Made by a program: the position numbers and the translations under genes. A stretch of DNA of 64,000 nt from Paracoccaceae bacterium (lineage in GTDB: Bacteria; Pseudomonadota; Alphaproteobacteria; Rhodobacterales; Rhodobacteraceae), in contig JAUYQR010000005.1 of assembly GCA_030697175.1 (NCBI GenBank), positions 186,001 through 250,000 of the forward strand, in the 5' to 3' direction. Shown here one piece after another: positions 16,763 to 25,527 of the stretch. The notes under the pieces were generated by a model. That model saw nothing but the letters and a program-made list of their open reading frames with translations. It was not told the origin of the DNA and did not search any database. Numbering within the stretch: position 1 is the first letter of the stretch; every line of letters starts with the position of its first letter.

Positions 16763-17515
16763 GTGGCGCGCAGTCCGAAAACCGACGATCGGCCGCGCGA
16801 GTTGCTGCTGCTGAAGCTGCTGCCCAATCTGGTGTCGATCCTTGCGCTGTGCGCAGGACTGACTGCGATCCGGTATGCGATTGCCGGAGACTACGGTCTG
16901 GCGGTGCTTCTGATCGGCACGGCGGCGGCGCTGGACGGGTTGGACGGGCGGCTGGCGCGGATGCTGAAATCCGAAAGCGCGATCGGTGCGGAACTTGATT
17001 CCCTGTGTGACAACGTGAACTTCGGGGTCGTTCCTGCGATTGTGCTTTACCTGTGGGGGCTGCGCACAGAGACGAGCCTTGGCTGGATTGCGGTGCTGGT
17101 CTACGCAACCTGCTGCATGTTGCGACTGGCACGGTTCAACGTCGGCTCGCGGGCTGTGGGCGATGTGGCGGAAAAGACCGTGTTCATCGGTGTGCCGTCG
17201 CCGGCCGGGGCGATGCTGGTCTTGTCGCCGATGTATCTGTCGTTCATCCCTGCGTCCGGCCTGACCATTCCGCCCGTGTTGATTGCGGGCTGGATGGTGG
17301 GGATCGGGGCCCTGATGATCAGCCGGGTTCGCACCCCGTCGCTGAAGCGGATCACGGTGTCGACGGATTACGTGCGCTATGTGCTGGTGGGCGGCGTGGC
17401 CGTGGTGGCGGCCTTGCTGACCTACCCTTGGGTGACGCTGTTGACGCTGTCGATGACGTATTTCGCTGGCATCGTGTGGCTGGCGCTTGGTTCCTTGCGC
17501 AAACCTGCCGTCTGA
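16763..17515 (+). CDS. pssA: CDP-diacylglycerol-serine O-phosphatidyltransferase
   Basis: A 250-residue integral membrane CDP-alcohol phosphatidyltransferase that makes phosphatidylserine from CDP-diacylglycerol and serine. The active-site motif D-G-x2-A-R-x8-G-x3-D-x3-D is visible in ALDGLDGRLARML and SAIGAELDSLCDNVNF. Six or seven hydrophobic spans follow. It starts with GTG exactly after the psd stop (0-nt gap). Its product is the substrate of the upstream psd gene, so the pair forms the PE branch of phospholipid synthesis. Confidence 0.92.
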   Translation: MARSPKTDDRPRELLLLKLLPNLVSILALCAGLTAIRYAIAGDYGLAVLLIGTAAALDGLDGRLARMLKSESAIGAELDSLCDNVNFGVVPAIVLYLWGLRTETSLGWIAVLVYATCCMLRLARFNVGSRAVGDVAEKTVFIGVPSPAGAMLVLSPMYLSFIPASGLTIPPVLIAGWMVGIGALMISRVRTPSLKRITVSTDYVRYVLVGGVAVVAALLTYPWVTLLTLSMTYFAGIVWLALGSLRKPAV

Positions 17516-17611
17516 CGCCAATTCCCAATGTCTGCACGGGTTGAAGCACGCGGTGAATTGCGGTGTTCTGTGCATCAGCGCGCTGCCGCGCGGTTGAAGG
17601 GGGAGATTCGG

Positions 17612-18595
17612 ATGAAAGCTGTTCGTTGGGGTGTGCTTGGTGCCGCCAGATTTGCACGCGAGCACATGGCACCCGCCATCCATGCCGCCGAAGGTGCCGA
17701 ACTCGCGGCGCTGGCGACCAGTGACCCGGCCAAGGCCGCCGGGTTTCAGGCGTTTTGTCCGGGCTTGCGCGTTCATTCCAGCTATGACGCGCTGCTGGCC
17801 GATCCCGAGATCGACGCCGTCTACATCCCGCTGCCGAACCATATGCATGTGGAGTGGACGCTGAAGGCGCTGGCGGCGGGCAAGCATGTGCTGACGGAAA
17901 AGCCGATTGCAATGAAAGCGCGTGAGATCGACCAGATCATCGCCGCGCGGGACCGCACGGGGTTGCTGGCGGCCGAGGCCTACATGATCGTGCATCACCC
18001 GCAGTGGCAGCGTGCGAAAGAGTGGCTGGCGGCGGGCGAGATCGGCACGCTGTGCCATGTCGACGCGTCGTTTTCGTTCAACCTGACCGACGGCGACAAC
18101 ATCCGCAACAAGCCCGACACTGGCGGCGGCAGCCTGCGCGATATCGGCGTCTATACCTTTGGTTCGGCCCGGTTCGTGACCAATGCCGAGCCGGTGGAAC
18201 TGTCGGCCCGGATCCATCGTGAAAACGGGGTGGATGTGTTTGCGCAAGTGGCGGGCGTGATGGAAGGGCCGGGCGGGCGCTATACCTACGGGTCGATGAC
18301 CTCGATGCGGATGTACAACCGTCAGGTGGTGACGTTCCAGGGCACGAAGGGCATGATCCGGCTGGAGGGCGGGCCGTTCAACGCCAACGTCAACGACCTG
18401 GCCGAGGTCGAGCTGCACCAGGACGGCAACCGCGTGACGGTGGAGCGGTTCCCGACTGCCAACCATTACACGCTGCAGGTCGAAGCCTTTGGCCGCTCTG
18501 TGCGCGAGGGCGTGGCCTACCCGTGCCCGCTGGAGTTCGTGCGCGGCACGCAAGCGATGATGGACCGGGTCTACGAGGTGGCGGTCGATATCTGA
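17612..18595 (+). CDS. Gfo/Idh/MocA-family oxidoreductase
   Basis: A 327-residue NAD(P)-dependent dehydrogenase. The Rossmann start is VRWGVLGAARFAREH, and the EKP motif is VLTEKPIAMKA. The C-terminal catalytic region includes GGGSLRDIGVY. The ATG at 17612 follows a GAAGGGGGA SD; the open frame extends 28 codons upstream without one. It lies 96 nt after pssA on the same strand. Sequence style resembles dimeric dihydrodiol or 1,5-anhydrofructose reductase-type members, but the substrate is unknown and nothing links it to phospholipid synthesis. Confidence 0.85.
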   Translation: MKAVRWGVLGAARFAREHMAPAIHAAEGAELAALATSDPAKAAGFQAFCPGLRVHSSYDALLADPEIDAVYIPLPNHMHVEWTLKALAAGKHVLTEKPIAMKAREIDQIIAARDRTGLLAAEAYMIVHHPQWQRAKEWLAAGEIGTLCHVDASFSFNLTDGDNIRNKPDTGGGSLRDIGVYTFGSARFVTNAEPVELSARIHRENGVDVFAQVAGVMEGPGGRYTYGSMTSMRMYNRQVVTFQGTKGMIRLEGGPFNANVNDLAEVELHQDGNRVTVERFPTANHYTLQVEAFGRSVREGVAYPCPLEFVRGTQAMMDRVYEVAVDI

Positions 18596-18639
18596 CCGCT
18601 TAGAAATTCATCGACGGTCCGCACTTTCAGGCTGGTTTG

Positions 18640-18653
18640 TCACGCACGCGTGA
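18640..18653. promoter_or_regulatory. Palindrome TCACGC-AC-GCGTGA upstream of the B12-binding protein gene
   Basis: A perfect 6-bp inverted repeat with a 2-nt spacer, nested in TGT...ACA (18638-18657). It lies 125 nt before the ATG and 44 nt after the oxidoreductase stop. It could be an operator. The outer TGT/ACA spacing is N14, not the N12 of PpsR/CrtJ sites, so no photosynthesis regulator is claimed. Confidence 0.4.
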
Positions 18654-18778
18654 TACAGAGTGTAAACCTGAGGTGGCGATTTTTGCAGAGTGACTCGTTT
18701 CAGACCGACCTGCGAACCTTTGTTTCGCGGACCGAATTGATATGCTTTCCGGCCGACCAAAGCAGGAGACTTTCGCAA

Positions 18779-19630
18779 ATGTCAGATGAAAGCGAACTGA
18801 TCCGCGTCGAAATGGGGCATCCGGTGGCGCGAGCCCGGACGGTGCTGGAACGGCGGGGGGCCGACCTGCCGGAAATGGCATTGAAGGCGCTGGCGCGCGA
18901 GGTGATCCTGCGGATCGCGAAAAAGCCGGTGAAGCCTGGCGAGCCGCGTGGCGTTTGCCCTGACGAAGCCGCCGTCGCAGCCTTGTGCGATGCGCTTGTG
19001 TCGCCAGACGAACAGATCGCACCAGATCTGGTGCGGGCGTCCAGATTGTCGGGAATGTCGGCGGACACGCTTTATTTCGGGTTCATCGCCAAGGCGGTCG
19101 CGCTTTTGGGCACCCGCTGGGAACGCGACGAACTGACCGTGTCGGATGTGATCATCGGCGCGGGCAGGGTCTACGGCATCTTGCGCGAATTGCGCACGGT
19201 ATTTCTGACCGAACGCATGCCGCATGCGCCGGGTGCAACCGCCGTTTTTGCCCAGGTGCCGGGCGAGATCCACACGATCGGCGTCACGATGGCCGCCGAT
19301 GCGCTGCGCCGCAAGGGCTGGGAGATCGACCTGCGACTTGGCCTCAACCACGATGCGCTGGTCAGCGAGATCGGGCGGATGCAGCCGACGATGGTGGGCC
19401 TGTCCGCATCGACCCGGCAACAGACCTTCGCGCTGGCACGGCTGATCGTGGCGCTGCGGGTCTGCTGCCCGCAGGTGTGGATTCTGGTTGCCGGGCAGAT
19501 CGTGCAGCAAGACAGCCACTTGCGCGATCTGGTCGATGCCGACGCTGTGGCGGGCACGCTGGACGAGGCCTTCGCGGCACTGTCGGGGCATTTGAACGAG
19601 CTTGCAGAAATGGCGCAGCGGCGGGGATAA
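18779..19630 (+). CDS. B12-binding-domain protein, AerR/PpaA-like
   Basis: A 283-residue protein. The N-terminal half is a helical domain of the kind that precedes cobalamin domains (DTLYFGFIAKAVALLGTRWERDELTVSD). The C-terminal half is a Rossmann-like B12-binding domain with PGEIHTIGVTMAADAL, where His165 is in the place of the cobalt-ligand His of DxHxxG, then VGLSAST. The aspartate of the motif is replaced by Glu163. This architecture matches PpaA/AerR antirepressors and related light/redox regulators, not enzymes. The ATG at 18779 has AGGAG upstream. No photosynthesis genes are present around it. A sensor or regulator role is inferred. Confidence 0.75.
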   Translation: MSDESELIRVEMGHPVARARTVLERRGADLPEMALKALAREVILRIAKKPVKPGEPRGVCPDEAAVAALCDALVSPDEQIAPDLVRASRLSGMSADTLYFGFIAKAVALLGTRWERDELTVSDVIIGAGRVYGILRELRTVFLTERMPHAPGATAVFAQVPGEIHTIGVTMAADALRRKGWEIDLRLGLNHDALVSEIGRMQPTMVGLSASTRQQTFALARLIVALRVCCPQVWILVAGQIVQQDSHLRDLVDADAVAGTLDEAFAALSGHLNELAEMAQRRG

Positions 19631-19727
19631 CCGCAAATGCCCGCGCGTTTGATCTGGGTCACGGCAAAGACCGCATCGGTTTATCAGACTTATCCTGTGG
19701 CCCGAAGGCCGCAGATAGGGGATCAAA

Positions 19728-20822
19728 ATGTTGCGCCACGTCAGCATCCTGTCCGCAATCTGTGGGGTCATGCTTGGTGACGATGCCGCGGCGCAGACTG
19801 AGCGGTGCAAGCTGTCGGCGGAAGCGGTCTTTGAAAAGGCCGGACCCAAGGTGGTGGAGATATTTGCCGACGCGATCAACCCCTTCCGGGTCCGCGACAG
19901 GATGCAATACAGCCTTGGAACCGGCTTTCTGTTCGGTGACGGGGTGATTGTCACCAATTACCATGTGATTGCCGACGCACAGCGGGTCGATGTGTACGAC
20001 GGCGAGGGGTATTGGGGCGCGCAGATCCTGGGGATCGATCCGCTGCTTGACATAGCGGTCCTGAGCGTCCCGTTCCTGACCCTGACTGCCGAGCCGCTGG
20101 ACCCAGCGCCGAGCGGGACGACGAAGGTGGGGCAGGACGTCTTTGCCATCGGGTTTCCGCGCGGGATCGGCAAGACCATCACCCATGGTATCGTGACAGG
20201 CACCGGACGCGTGCTGGGAGACTCCACCAGCAGTTGGCTCAGCCCTTTCGTGCAGACCGACGCCACGGTCAATCCGGGCAACTCGGGTGGACCGCTACTG
20301 GATGATTGCGCGCGGGTCATCGGATTGGTCAGTCGCGCCTCGGCACCGGGGGAGGCAGAAAACATCGCCTTTGCCCTTCCGGTCGATGTGCTGGCGCCCA
20401 TCGTCAAGGAAATCGCGACTACGGGCCATGTCGCGCGGGCTTGGCACGGGCTTTATGGCCAGATGGTCGAACCTGCGGTGTTGTCGGTTCTGGGCATACC
20501 GCCTGACCTTTGGGACGAGTATCGCGGCTTTCTTGTGGAGACCATCGAACCGGGCAGCGCCGCCGACGAGATCGGCCTGAAGGGCGGGACCTTTCCGGTG
20601 GAGTTTGGTGGCCATCCCTTCCTGATCGGCGGCGACATCATCACCGAGGTCAATGGCGTGGCGATTACCGATCTGGCGACCGCGCTTGATGTGGTCCGCA
20701 ACCTTGCGGTGGGCAGCACCGTCACGATTGTCTACAAGCGCGGTGCCGACACCACGACGGCCAGTGTCATCCTGAAGGAGCGCCCGATCATGGAAGCCGA
20801 TCTGGACCAGTTCCGCCAGTAA
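19728..20822 (+). CDS. Periplasmic trypsin-like (S1C, DegP/HtrA-like) protease with PDZ domain
   Basis: A 364-residue protein with an export signal ending near AAAQ (about residue 23). The chymotrypsin-fold triad is visible as His79 (TNYHV), Asp108 (LLDIAVL) and Ser186 (VNPGNSGGPLL). One PDZ domain follows (about 260-355), with GFLVETIEPGSAADEIGL and GGDIITEVNGVAI. With a single PDZ it is DegS/HtrA-like rather than DegP-like. Its role would be envelope protein quality control. It converges with the M3 peptidase gene (9 nt between stops), and the B12-binding protein gene lies 97 nt upstream. Confidence 0.88.
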   Translation: MLRHVSILSAICGVMLGDDAAAQTERCKLSAEAVFEKAGPKVVEIFADAINPFRVRDRMQYSLGTGFLFGDGVIVTNYHVIADAQRVDVYDGEGYWGAQILGIDPLLDIAVLSVPFLTLTAEPLDPAPSGTTKVGQDVFAIGFPRGIGKTITHGIVTGTGRVLGDSTSSWLSPFVQTDATVNPGNSGGPLLDDCARVIGLVSRASAPGEAENIAFALPVDVLAPIVKEIATTGHVARAWHGLYGQMVEPAVLSVLGIPPDLWDEYRGFLVETIEPGSAADEIGLKGGTFPVEFGGHPFLIGGDIITEVNGVAITDLATALDVVRNLAVGSTVTIVYKRGADTTTASVILKERPIMEADLDQFRQ

Positions 20823-20831
20823 GACCGGTTA

Positions 20832-22652
20832 TCACCCCTCCATCGCCTCCAGCTCGTCGATGAAGCCTGCGATCATCGACAGGCCCTGATCCCAGAACTT
20901 GGGGTCCGAGGCATCGAGTCCGAAGGGGGCCAGAAGCTCCTTGTGGTGCTTTGATCCGCCGGCCTTCAACATGTCGAAGTATTTCTCCTCGAACCCCGGC
21001 AGGCCGGACTGGTAGGCCGCATAAAGCGCGTTCACCAACCCGTCGCCGAACGCATAGGCATAGACGTAGAAGGGCGAGTGGACGAAGTGCGGGATATAGG
21101 CCCAGAAGGTTTCATACCCGTCCATGAATTCGAAAGCGTCGCCAAGGGATTGCGCCTGGATGCTCATCCACAGCGCGTTGATGTCGTCGGGCGTCAACTC
21201 GCCTTGTGCGCGGGCGGCATGCAGCTTGCATTCGAAATCGTAGAAGGCGATCTGGCGCACGACGGTGTTGATCATGTCCTCGACCTTGCCGGCGAGCAGG
21301 GTCTTTCTTTCGGCGGGGGTCCTGGCCGCATCCAGCAGTTTGCGGAAGGTCAGCATCTCGCCAAAGACGCTGGCGGTTTCAGCCAGGGTGAGGGGGGTGG
21401 AGGACAGAAGTTCACCCTGTCCCGCCGCCAGCACCTGATGCACGCCGTGGCCAAGTTCATGCGCCAGCGTCATCACGTCGCGCGGTTTGCCGAGGTAGTT
21501 CAGCATCACGTAAGGGTGGACAGTCGTGACGGTCGGGTGCGCGAAGGCGCCGGGCGCCTTGCCGGGTTTGACGCCTGCGTCGATCCAGCCTTTCTCGAAG
21601 AACGGTTTGGCCAGATCGGCCATGCGCCGGTCGAAGGCGGCGTAGGCGTCCATCACTGTGGCGGTGGCGGTGGGCCAGTCGACCAGCTTTGGCGTCTCCT
21701 GCGGCAGGGGGGCGTTGCGATCCCAGACTTGCAGCTTGTCCAGCCCCATCCATTTCGCCTTCAGCCGGTAGTAGCGGTGGGACAGCTTTGGATAGGCCGC
21801 GACCACGGCGTTGCGCAGCGCCTCGACCACCTCTGGCTCGACATGGTTGGCAAGGTGGCGCCCGTGCTGCGGCGAGGGCATCTTGCGCCAGCGGTCATGG
21901 ATTTCCTTCTCCTTCGCCAGCGTGTTGTGGACGCGGGAGAAGAGCTTGATATGCTTGTCGAAAACTGCAGCCAGCGCCCGCGCCGCCGCTTCGCGCTTGG
22001 TGCGGGTCTGGTCGGTCAGAAGGTTGAGCGTGGCCTCGAGGTTGAGCGGTTCGTCCTCGCCCGCCACCTCGAACATCAGGCCCGCCATCGTCTCGTCGAA
22101 CAGCCGGTTCCAGGCGGCGGCGCCGACCACGCTTTCGTCATGCAGGAAGCGCTCCAATTCGTCCGACAACTGGTGCGGGCGCATCGCGCGCATCCGGTCG
22201 AACACGGGCTTGTAGCGGGCAAGCGCGGCATTGGCGGCCAGAAGGCGCGCCAGATGGTCATCGTCCAGCCGGTTGAACTCCAGGCTGAAGAACACGAGGG
22301 GCGTGGTGAAGGTGGTTACCTTGTCCTGCGCGTCGGCCATGAACTTGGCGCGGTCACTGTCCATCGTGTTCTGGTAATACCGCAGGCCCGCGTAGGACAT
22401 GATCCGTCCGGCGATGATGTCGATCTGCTCGTTTGCCAGAATGCAGTCCAGCATCGCCGGCGCGTCCAGGCTGGCGAGCTTGCCCTCGTAGATCGCGGCG
22501 AAATCGGTGCAGGCTTTCTCCAGCCATGCCATGTCGCGGGCGAACTCGGGCGCGTCGGGGCTGGGGTAAAGGTCGGTCAGATCCCAGTCGGGCAGGCTGC
22601 CGAAGCCACCGCCAGTGGCGTTCGCGTCGAATACGGGGCGGGGCAGGGTCAT
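20832..22652 (-). CDS. M3-family oligoendopeptidase (PepF type)
   Basis: About 606 residues from the ATG at 22652, which has GAGGA 5-6 nt upstream; a second ATG 6 codons earlier (22670) lacks an SD. The zinc-binding HExxH is in MTLAHELGHGVHQ, with the third ligand in the following glutamate-rich helix (LAETASVFGEM). Length and DWDLTDLYPSPD at the N-terminus match the PepF/M3 clade. It cleaves oligopeptides of about 7-17 residues in the cytoplasm; no signal peptide is seen. It reads in the same direction as the ligase pair, with an 80-nt gap that contains a dispersed repeat. Confidence 0.9.
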   Translation of the reverse strand: MTLPRPVFDANATGGGFGSLPDWDLTDLYPSPDAPEFARDMAWLEKACTDFAAIYEGKLASLDAPAMLDCILANEQIDIIAGRIMSYAGLRYYQNTMDSDRAKFMADAQDKVTTFTTPLVFFSLEFNRLDDDHLARLLAANAALARYKPVFDRMRAMRPHQLSDELERFLHDESVVGAAAWNRLFDETMAGLMFEVAGEDEPLNLEATLNLLTDQTRTKREAAARALAAVFDKHIKLFSRVHNTLAKEKEIHDRWRKMPSPQHGRHLANHVEPEVVEALRNAVVAAYPKLSHRYYRLKAKWMGLDKLQVWDRNAPLPQETPKLVDWPTATATVMDAYAAFDRRMADLAKPFFEKGWIDAGVKPGKAPGAFAHPTVTTVHPYVMLNYLGKPRDVMTLAHELGHGVHQVLAAGQGELLSSTPLTLAETASVFGEMLTFRKLLDAARTPAERKTLLAGKVEDMINTVVRQIAFYDFECKLHAARAQGELTPDDINALWMSIQAQSLGDAFEFMDGYETFWAYIPHFVHSPFYVYAYAFGDGLVNALYAAYQSGLPGFEEKYFDMLKAGGSKHHKELLAPFGLDASDPKFWDQGLSMIAGFIDELEAMEG

Positions 22653-22722
22653 GGCGTCCTCATCGGTCATCTGTTTGGGGTCATCTAGGGGCGAAGGCCC
22701 GCCTCGTGCAAGGCTGCAAGGG

Positions 22723-22760
22723 CTTCCTCTTCCTCAAATATCCTCGGGGAGGTCCGGAGG
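22723..22760 (-). repeat. Dispersed intergenic repeat, copy 1 (overlaps ligase 3' end)
   Basis: On the minus strand this reads CCTCCGGACCTCCCCGAGG, then ATATTTGAGGAAGAGGAAG. It matches the copies at 36661-36715 and 51605-51644 in the core CCTCC...GGGATATTT...GAGGAAG. Here it supplies the last codons (PDLPEDI) and the stop codon of the DNA ligase gene. Confidence 0.7.
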
Positions 22761-24359
22761 GGCAGACGGCCCCTCCGGCGCTGTCCGCAAAAGCGCCCGC
22801 AGGGACGCGATCGTGTCGATGTCAGCCACACCCTTGTCGCGCCGCCAGCGGACCATGCGCGGGAACCGCAGGGCGATGCCGGATTTGTGGCGCGGGCTTT
22901 CCTGGATGCCTTCGAAGGCGATCTCGAACACCAGGTCGGCGGGCACCTTGCGCACCGGGCCGTAGCGCTCCAGCGTGTGGGTCTGGACCCAGCGGGTGAT
23001 CTCGGCGAACTCGGCATCGGTCAGGCCGGAATAGGCCTTGGTGAAGGGCACCAGTTCGTTGCCGTCGCGGATGCCAAAGGTGAAATCGGTGAAAAGGTTC
23101 GCCCGTCGTCCGTGGCCGGCCTGGGCGTAAAGCATCACCGCGTCGATCGACCAGGGGTCCAGTTTCCATTTCCACCAGTCGCCGCGTTTGCGGCCTGCGT
23201 GGTAGACCGAGGTCGCGCGTTTCAGCATCAGCCCTTCGGCTTCCTCGCTGCGGGCGGTGGCGCGGGTGGCGGCGAGGGTGTCCCAACTGTCAAACGTCAG
23301 CGCGGGCGACAGCGACAGGGGCAGGCCGGGCGGCAGGGCGGCAATCACCTTGGCCAACCGGGCGCGACGGAGCGAAAGGGGGGCGGCGCGCAGGTCGGTG
23401 CCGGCATCCTCCAGAAGGTCATAGGCGAGGAAATGCGCCGGGGCGCTGGCGAGCAGGGTTTTCGGCACGGTCTTGCGGCCGATGCGCTTTTGCAGGGCGG
23501 CAAAGGGCAGGGGCTTGGTGCCGCCCCAGGCGACGATCTCGCCGTCGATCACGGTGCCGTCGGGGAGGAAATCCGACAGGGGGCCGAATTCCGGGAAGCG
23601 GTCGGTGATCAGTTCCTCACCCCGGCTCCACAGGGCGAAGGCACCGGGGCGGTGGATCAACTGGCCGCGGATGCCGTCCCATTTCCATTCGGCAAGCCAG
23701 TCACCGGGCGCGCCGAGGGTTTCGGGCGGGGCGTCCAGTTGGCTGGCCAGCGCAAAGGGGTAGGGCCGCGCATCGCCGCCTGCGTCGCCGCCGATCAGGT
23801 CGTCGAACCGGGTGCGGGCGGGATCCCAACTGCCCATCAGGCGGTGCGCGAGGGTGGCTTCCTCCACCCCGGTCGCGGCCGCAAGGGCGCGGGTCAGCAG
23901 GCCCTGCGCCACGCCCATCCGAAAGCCGCCGGTGATGAGCTTGTTGAACAGGAAGCGTTCCACCGGCGGCAGGGTGGCCCATGCGTCAATGACGGCGGCG
24001 CGGCGGGTGTCGGCGGTCTGGCCGGTCAGGCGCATCAGCGCCGTGATCGTGTCGGCAAGGCTGGGGCTGTCGGTGCCAAGCGCGGGCGGCAGGACGAGGG
24101 CGATGGTTTCGGCCAGATCACCGACGATGGCGTAGCTTTCCTCGAACAGCCAGTCGGGGATGCCCGCCACCTCGGCCGCCCAGAGCCGCAGTTCGGTGGC
24201 GTTGACGGCCCGCTTCGGGCGGCGGCCGGTCAGAAGGGCGATGGTCCAGACCCGGTCGGCCTCGGGTGCGGTGCGGAAATAGGCGGTGAGGACGGCGGTC
24301 TTCTCGCCGGTCCTTGTCGTGCTGTCGAGGGCTGCGAAGAGGGCGGCGAAGGTCTTCAT
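22734..24359 (-). CDS. ATP-dependent DNA ligase (cisplatin-response/LigC-like type)
   Basis: A 541-residue ligase with an N-terminal DNA-binding domain (about 1-200), the adenylation domain with catalytic Lys226 in EWKWDGIRGQ, motif III/IV FLAYDLLEDAG and VIDGEIVAW, and motif V DWWKWKLDPWSID. A C-terminal OB-fold follows. It seals nicks in repair rather than replication, which in bacteria uses the NAD-dependent enzyme. Its start overlaps the exonuclease stop by 4 nt. In many bacteria these two sit with an Lhr-type helicase and the phosphoesterase PdeM; neither is here. The C-terminal residues are encoded by a dispersed repeat. Confidence 0.92.
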   Translation of the reverse strand: MKTFAALFAALDSTTRTGEKTAVLTAYFRTAPEADRVWTIALLTGRRPKRAVNATELRLWAAEVAGIPDWLFEESYAIVGDLAETIALVLPPALGTDSPSLADTITALMRLTGQTADTRRAAVIDAWATLPPVERFLFNKLITGGFRMGVAQGLLTRALAAATGVEEATLAHRLMGSWDPARTRFDDLIGGDAGGDARPYPFALASQLDAPPETLGAPGDWLAEWKWDGIRGQLIHRPGAFALWSRGEELITDRFPEFGPLSDFLPDGTVIDGEIVAWGGTKPLPFAALQKRIGRKTVPKTLLASAPAHFLAYDLLEDAGTDLRAAPLSLRRARLAKVIAALPPGLPLSLSPALTFDSWDTLAATRATARSEEAEGLMLKRATSVYHAGRKRGDWWKWKLDPWSIDAVMLYAQAGHGRRANLFTDFTFGIRDGNELVPFTKAYSGLTDAEFAEITRWVQTHTLERYGPVRKVPADLVFEIAFEGIQESPRHKSGIALRFPRMVRWRRDKGVADIDTIASLRALLRTAPEGPSAPPDLPEDI

Positions 24360-25357
24360 GCCTCGGCCTCTTCGGCATCATCGCCGGTGAAACGGGTTTC
24401 CACGATGCCGGCGTCGTAGCCCTGGGTTTCCAGCCAATGGCGGAAGGGCGCGGTGTAGCCGTGGGTGACAAAGACGCGGGTCGCGCCGGTGGCCCGGATC
24501 GCGGTGTTCAGGCCATCCCAGTCGGCGTGGTCGGACAGGGCAAATCCGGTGCCAAGGCTGCGACGGCGGCGGATGCCGCGCACGGCCATCCAGCCCGAGG
24601 CGAAGGCTTCGCCGGATGGTCCGAAGCGGCCCGCCCAAGCCGAGCCGAGGGCGGCGGGCGGAGCGATGACGATGGCGCCGGGGTGGGTCTTGGCCGTGAC
24701 CTCGGGGGTGACGCGGATGGTGTCGGGCAGGCGGTAGCCCTGGGCGCGGAGGATCGAGGTCATCTCCTCTACCGCGCCGTGGGTGAGGATCGGGCCGAGG
24801 GCGGGCAGGCCGGCCATCAGGCGCTGCGCCTTGCCGAAGGAATAGGCGCCGAGGATCGAGGTCTTGCCCTCGGCCGCGTTGGCCGCCCACCATCGGGCGA
24901 TGTCGTCCATCACCATGGGCTGCGGTTGCCAGCGGAACACCGGCAGGCCAAAGGTGCATTCGGAGATGAAGGCGTGGCAGGGGACGGGCTCGAACGGTTC
25001 GGCGAGGCCGTCGGCTTCGGTCTTGTAATCGCCCGAGACGACCCAGACCTCGCCCGCCACCTCGACCCGGATCTGGGCCGAGCCGGGGACGTGGCCGGCG
25101 GGGTGAAACGAAACGGTGGCCGCGCCGATCCGGCGGCGTTCGCCGTAAGGAATACCGTCGGCAGAGATCTCGCCCAGACGGCGGCGGATCACGGGGAGGG
25201 CGGCGTCGGTGGCAAGATAGGTGGTGTGGCCGGGGCGGGCGTGGTCGGAGTGGCCGTGGGTGATGAGGGCGCGTGGCACCGGGCGCCATGGGTCGATGTG
25301 GAAATTGCCCGCCGGGCAGTAGATGCCGCTGTCGGTGAAGGTGAGGACGCTAGCCAT
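24356..25357 (-). CDS. Ligase-associated DNA exonuclease (MBL/beta-CASP, SNM1-like)
   Basis: A 333-residue metallo-beta-lactamase-fold nuclease. The zinc motif HxHxDH is ITHGHSDHARPG (His34, His36, Asp38, His39), then HPAGHVPGSAQI and SGDYKTEADGL. Late motifs HADW and FVTHGY complete the SNM1/Pso2-like active site. The ATG at 25357 fits the family N-terminus ('LTFTDSGIYCPAGNFHIDPW'); the frame is open 63 codons further but lacks homology-like sequence. It overlaps the ligase gene by 4 nt (ATGA). The pair probably processes crosslink or strand-break intermediates. Confidence 0.92.
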   Translation of the reverse strand: MASVLTFTDSGIYCPAGNFHIDPWRPVPRALITHGHSDHARPGHTTYLATDAALPVIRRRLGEISADGIPYGERRRIGAATVSFHPAGHVPGSAQIRVEVAGEVWVVSGDYKTEADGLAEPFEPVPCHAFISECTFGLPVFRWQPQPMVMDDIARWWAANAAEGKTSILGAYSFGKAQRLMAGLPALGPILTHGAVEEMTSILRAQGYRLPDTIRVTPEVTAKTHPGAIVIAPPAALGSAWAGRFGPSGEAFASGWMAVRGIRRRRSLGTGFALSDHADWDGLNTAIRATGATRVFVTHGYTAPFRHWLETQGYDAGIVETRFTGDDAEEAEA

Positions 25358-25527
25358 CGGGAGAGGGTAGTGCGGCGGGCGGGCGGCGCAAGGGGATCGA
25401 CCGGGCACCGGCCGCAGGATCGGCCGAGGGCGGTCGTCGATAGGCGTTGCGAGCCGGTCCCCGGCCGTGGTTAGAGTTTGTCGGCGGCGAAGGGTGAGGG
25501 CATGGTCAACGGTTTTGTGGTGACGGG

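Noticed and set aside
18638-18657. TGT...ACA element ahead of the AerR-like gene, like a PpsR/CrtJ site.
   Set aside because: The spacer is 14 nt rather than 12 and no photosynthesis genes are present; kept only as a generic palindrome.
19649-19662. TTGATCTGGGTCAC upstream of the S1C protease, like an FNR site.
   Set aside because: The second half-site differs from ATCAA at two positions and no anaerobic genes are nearby.
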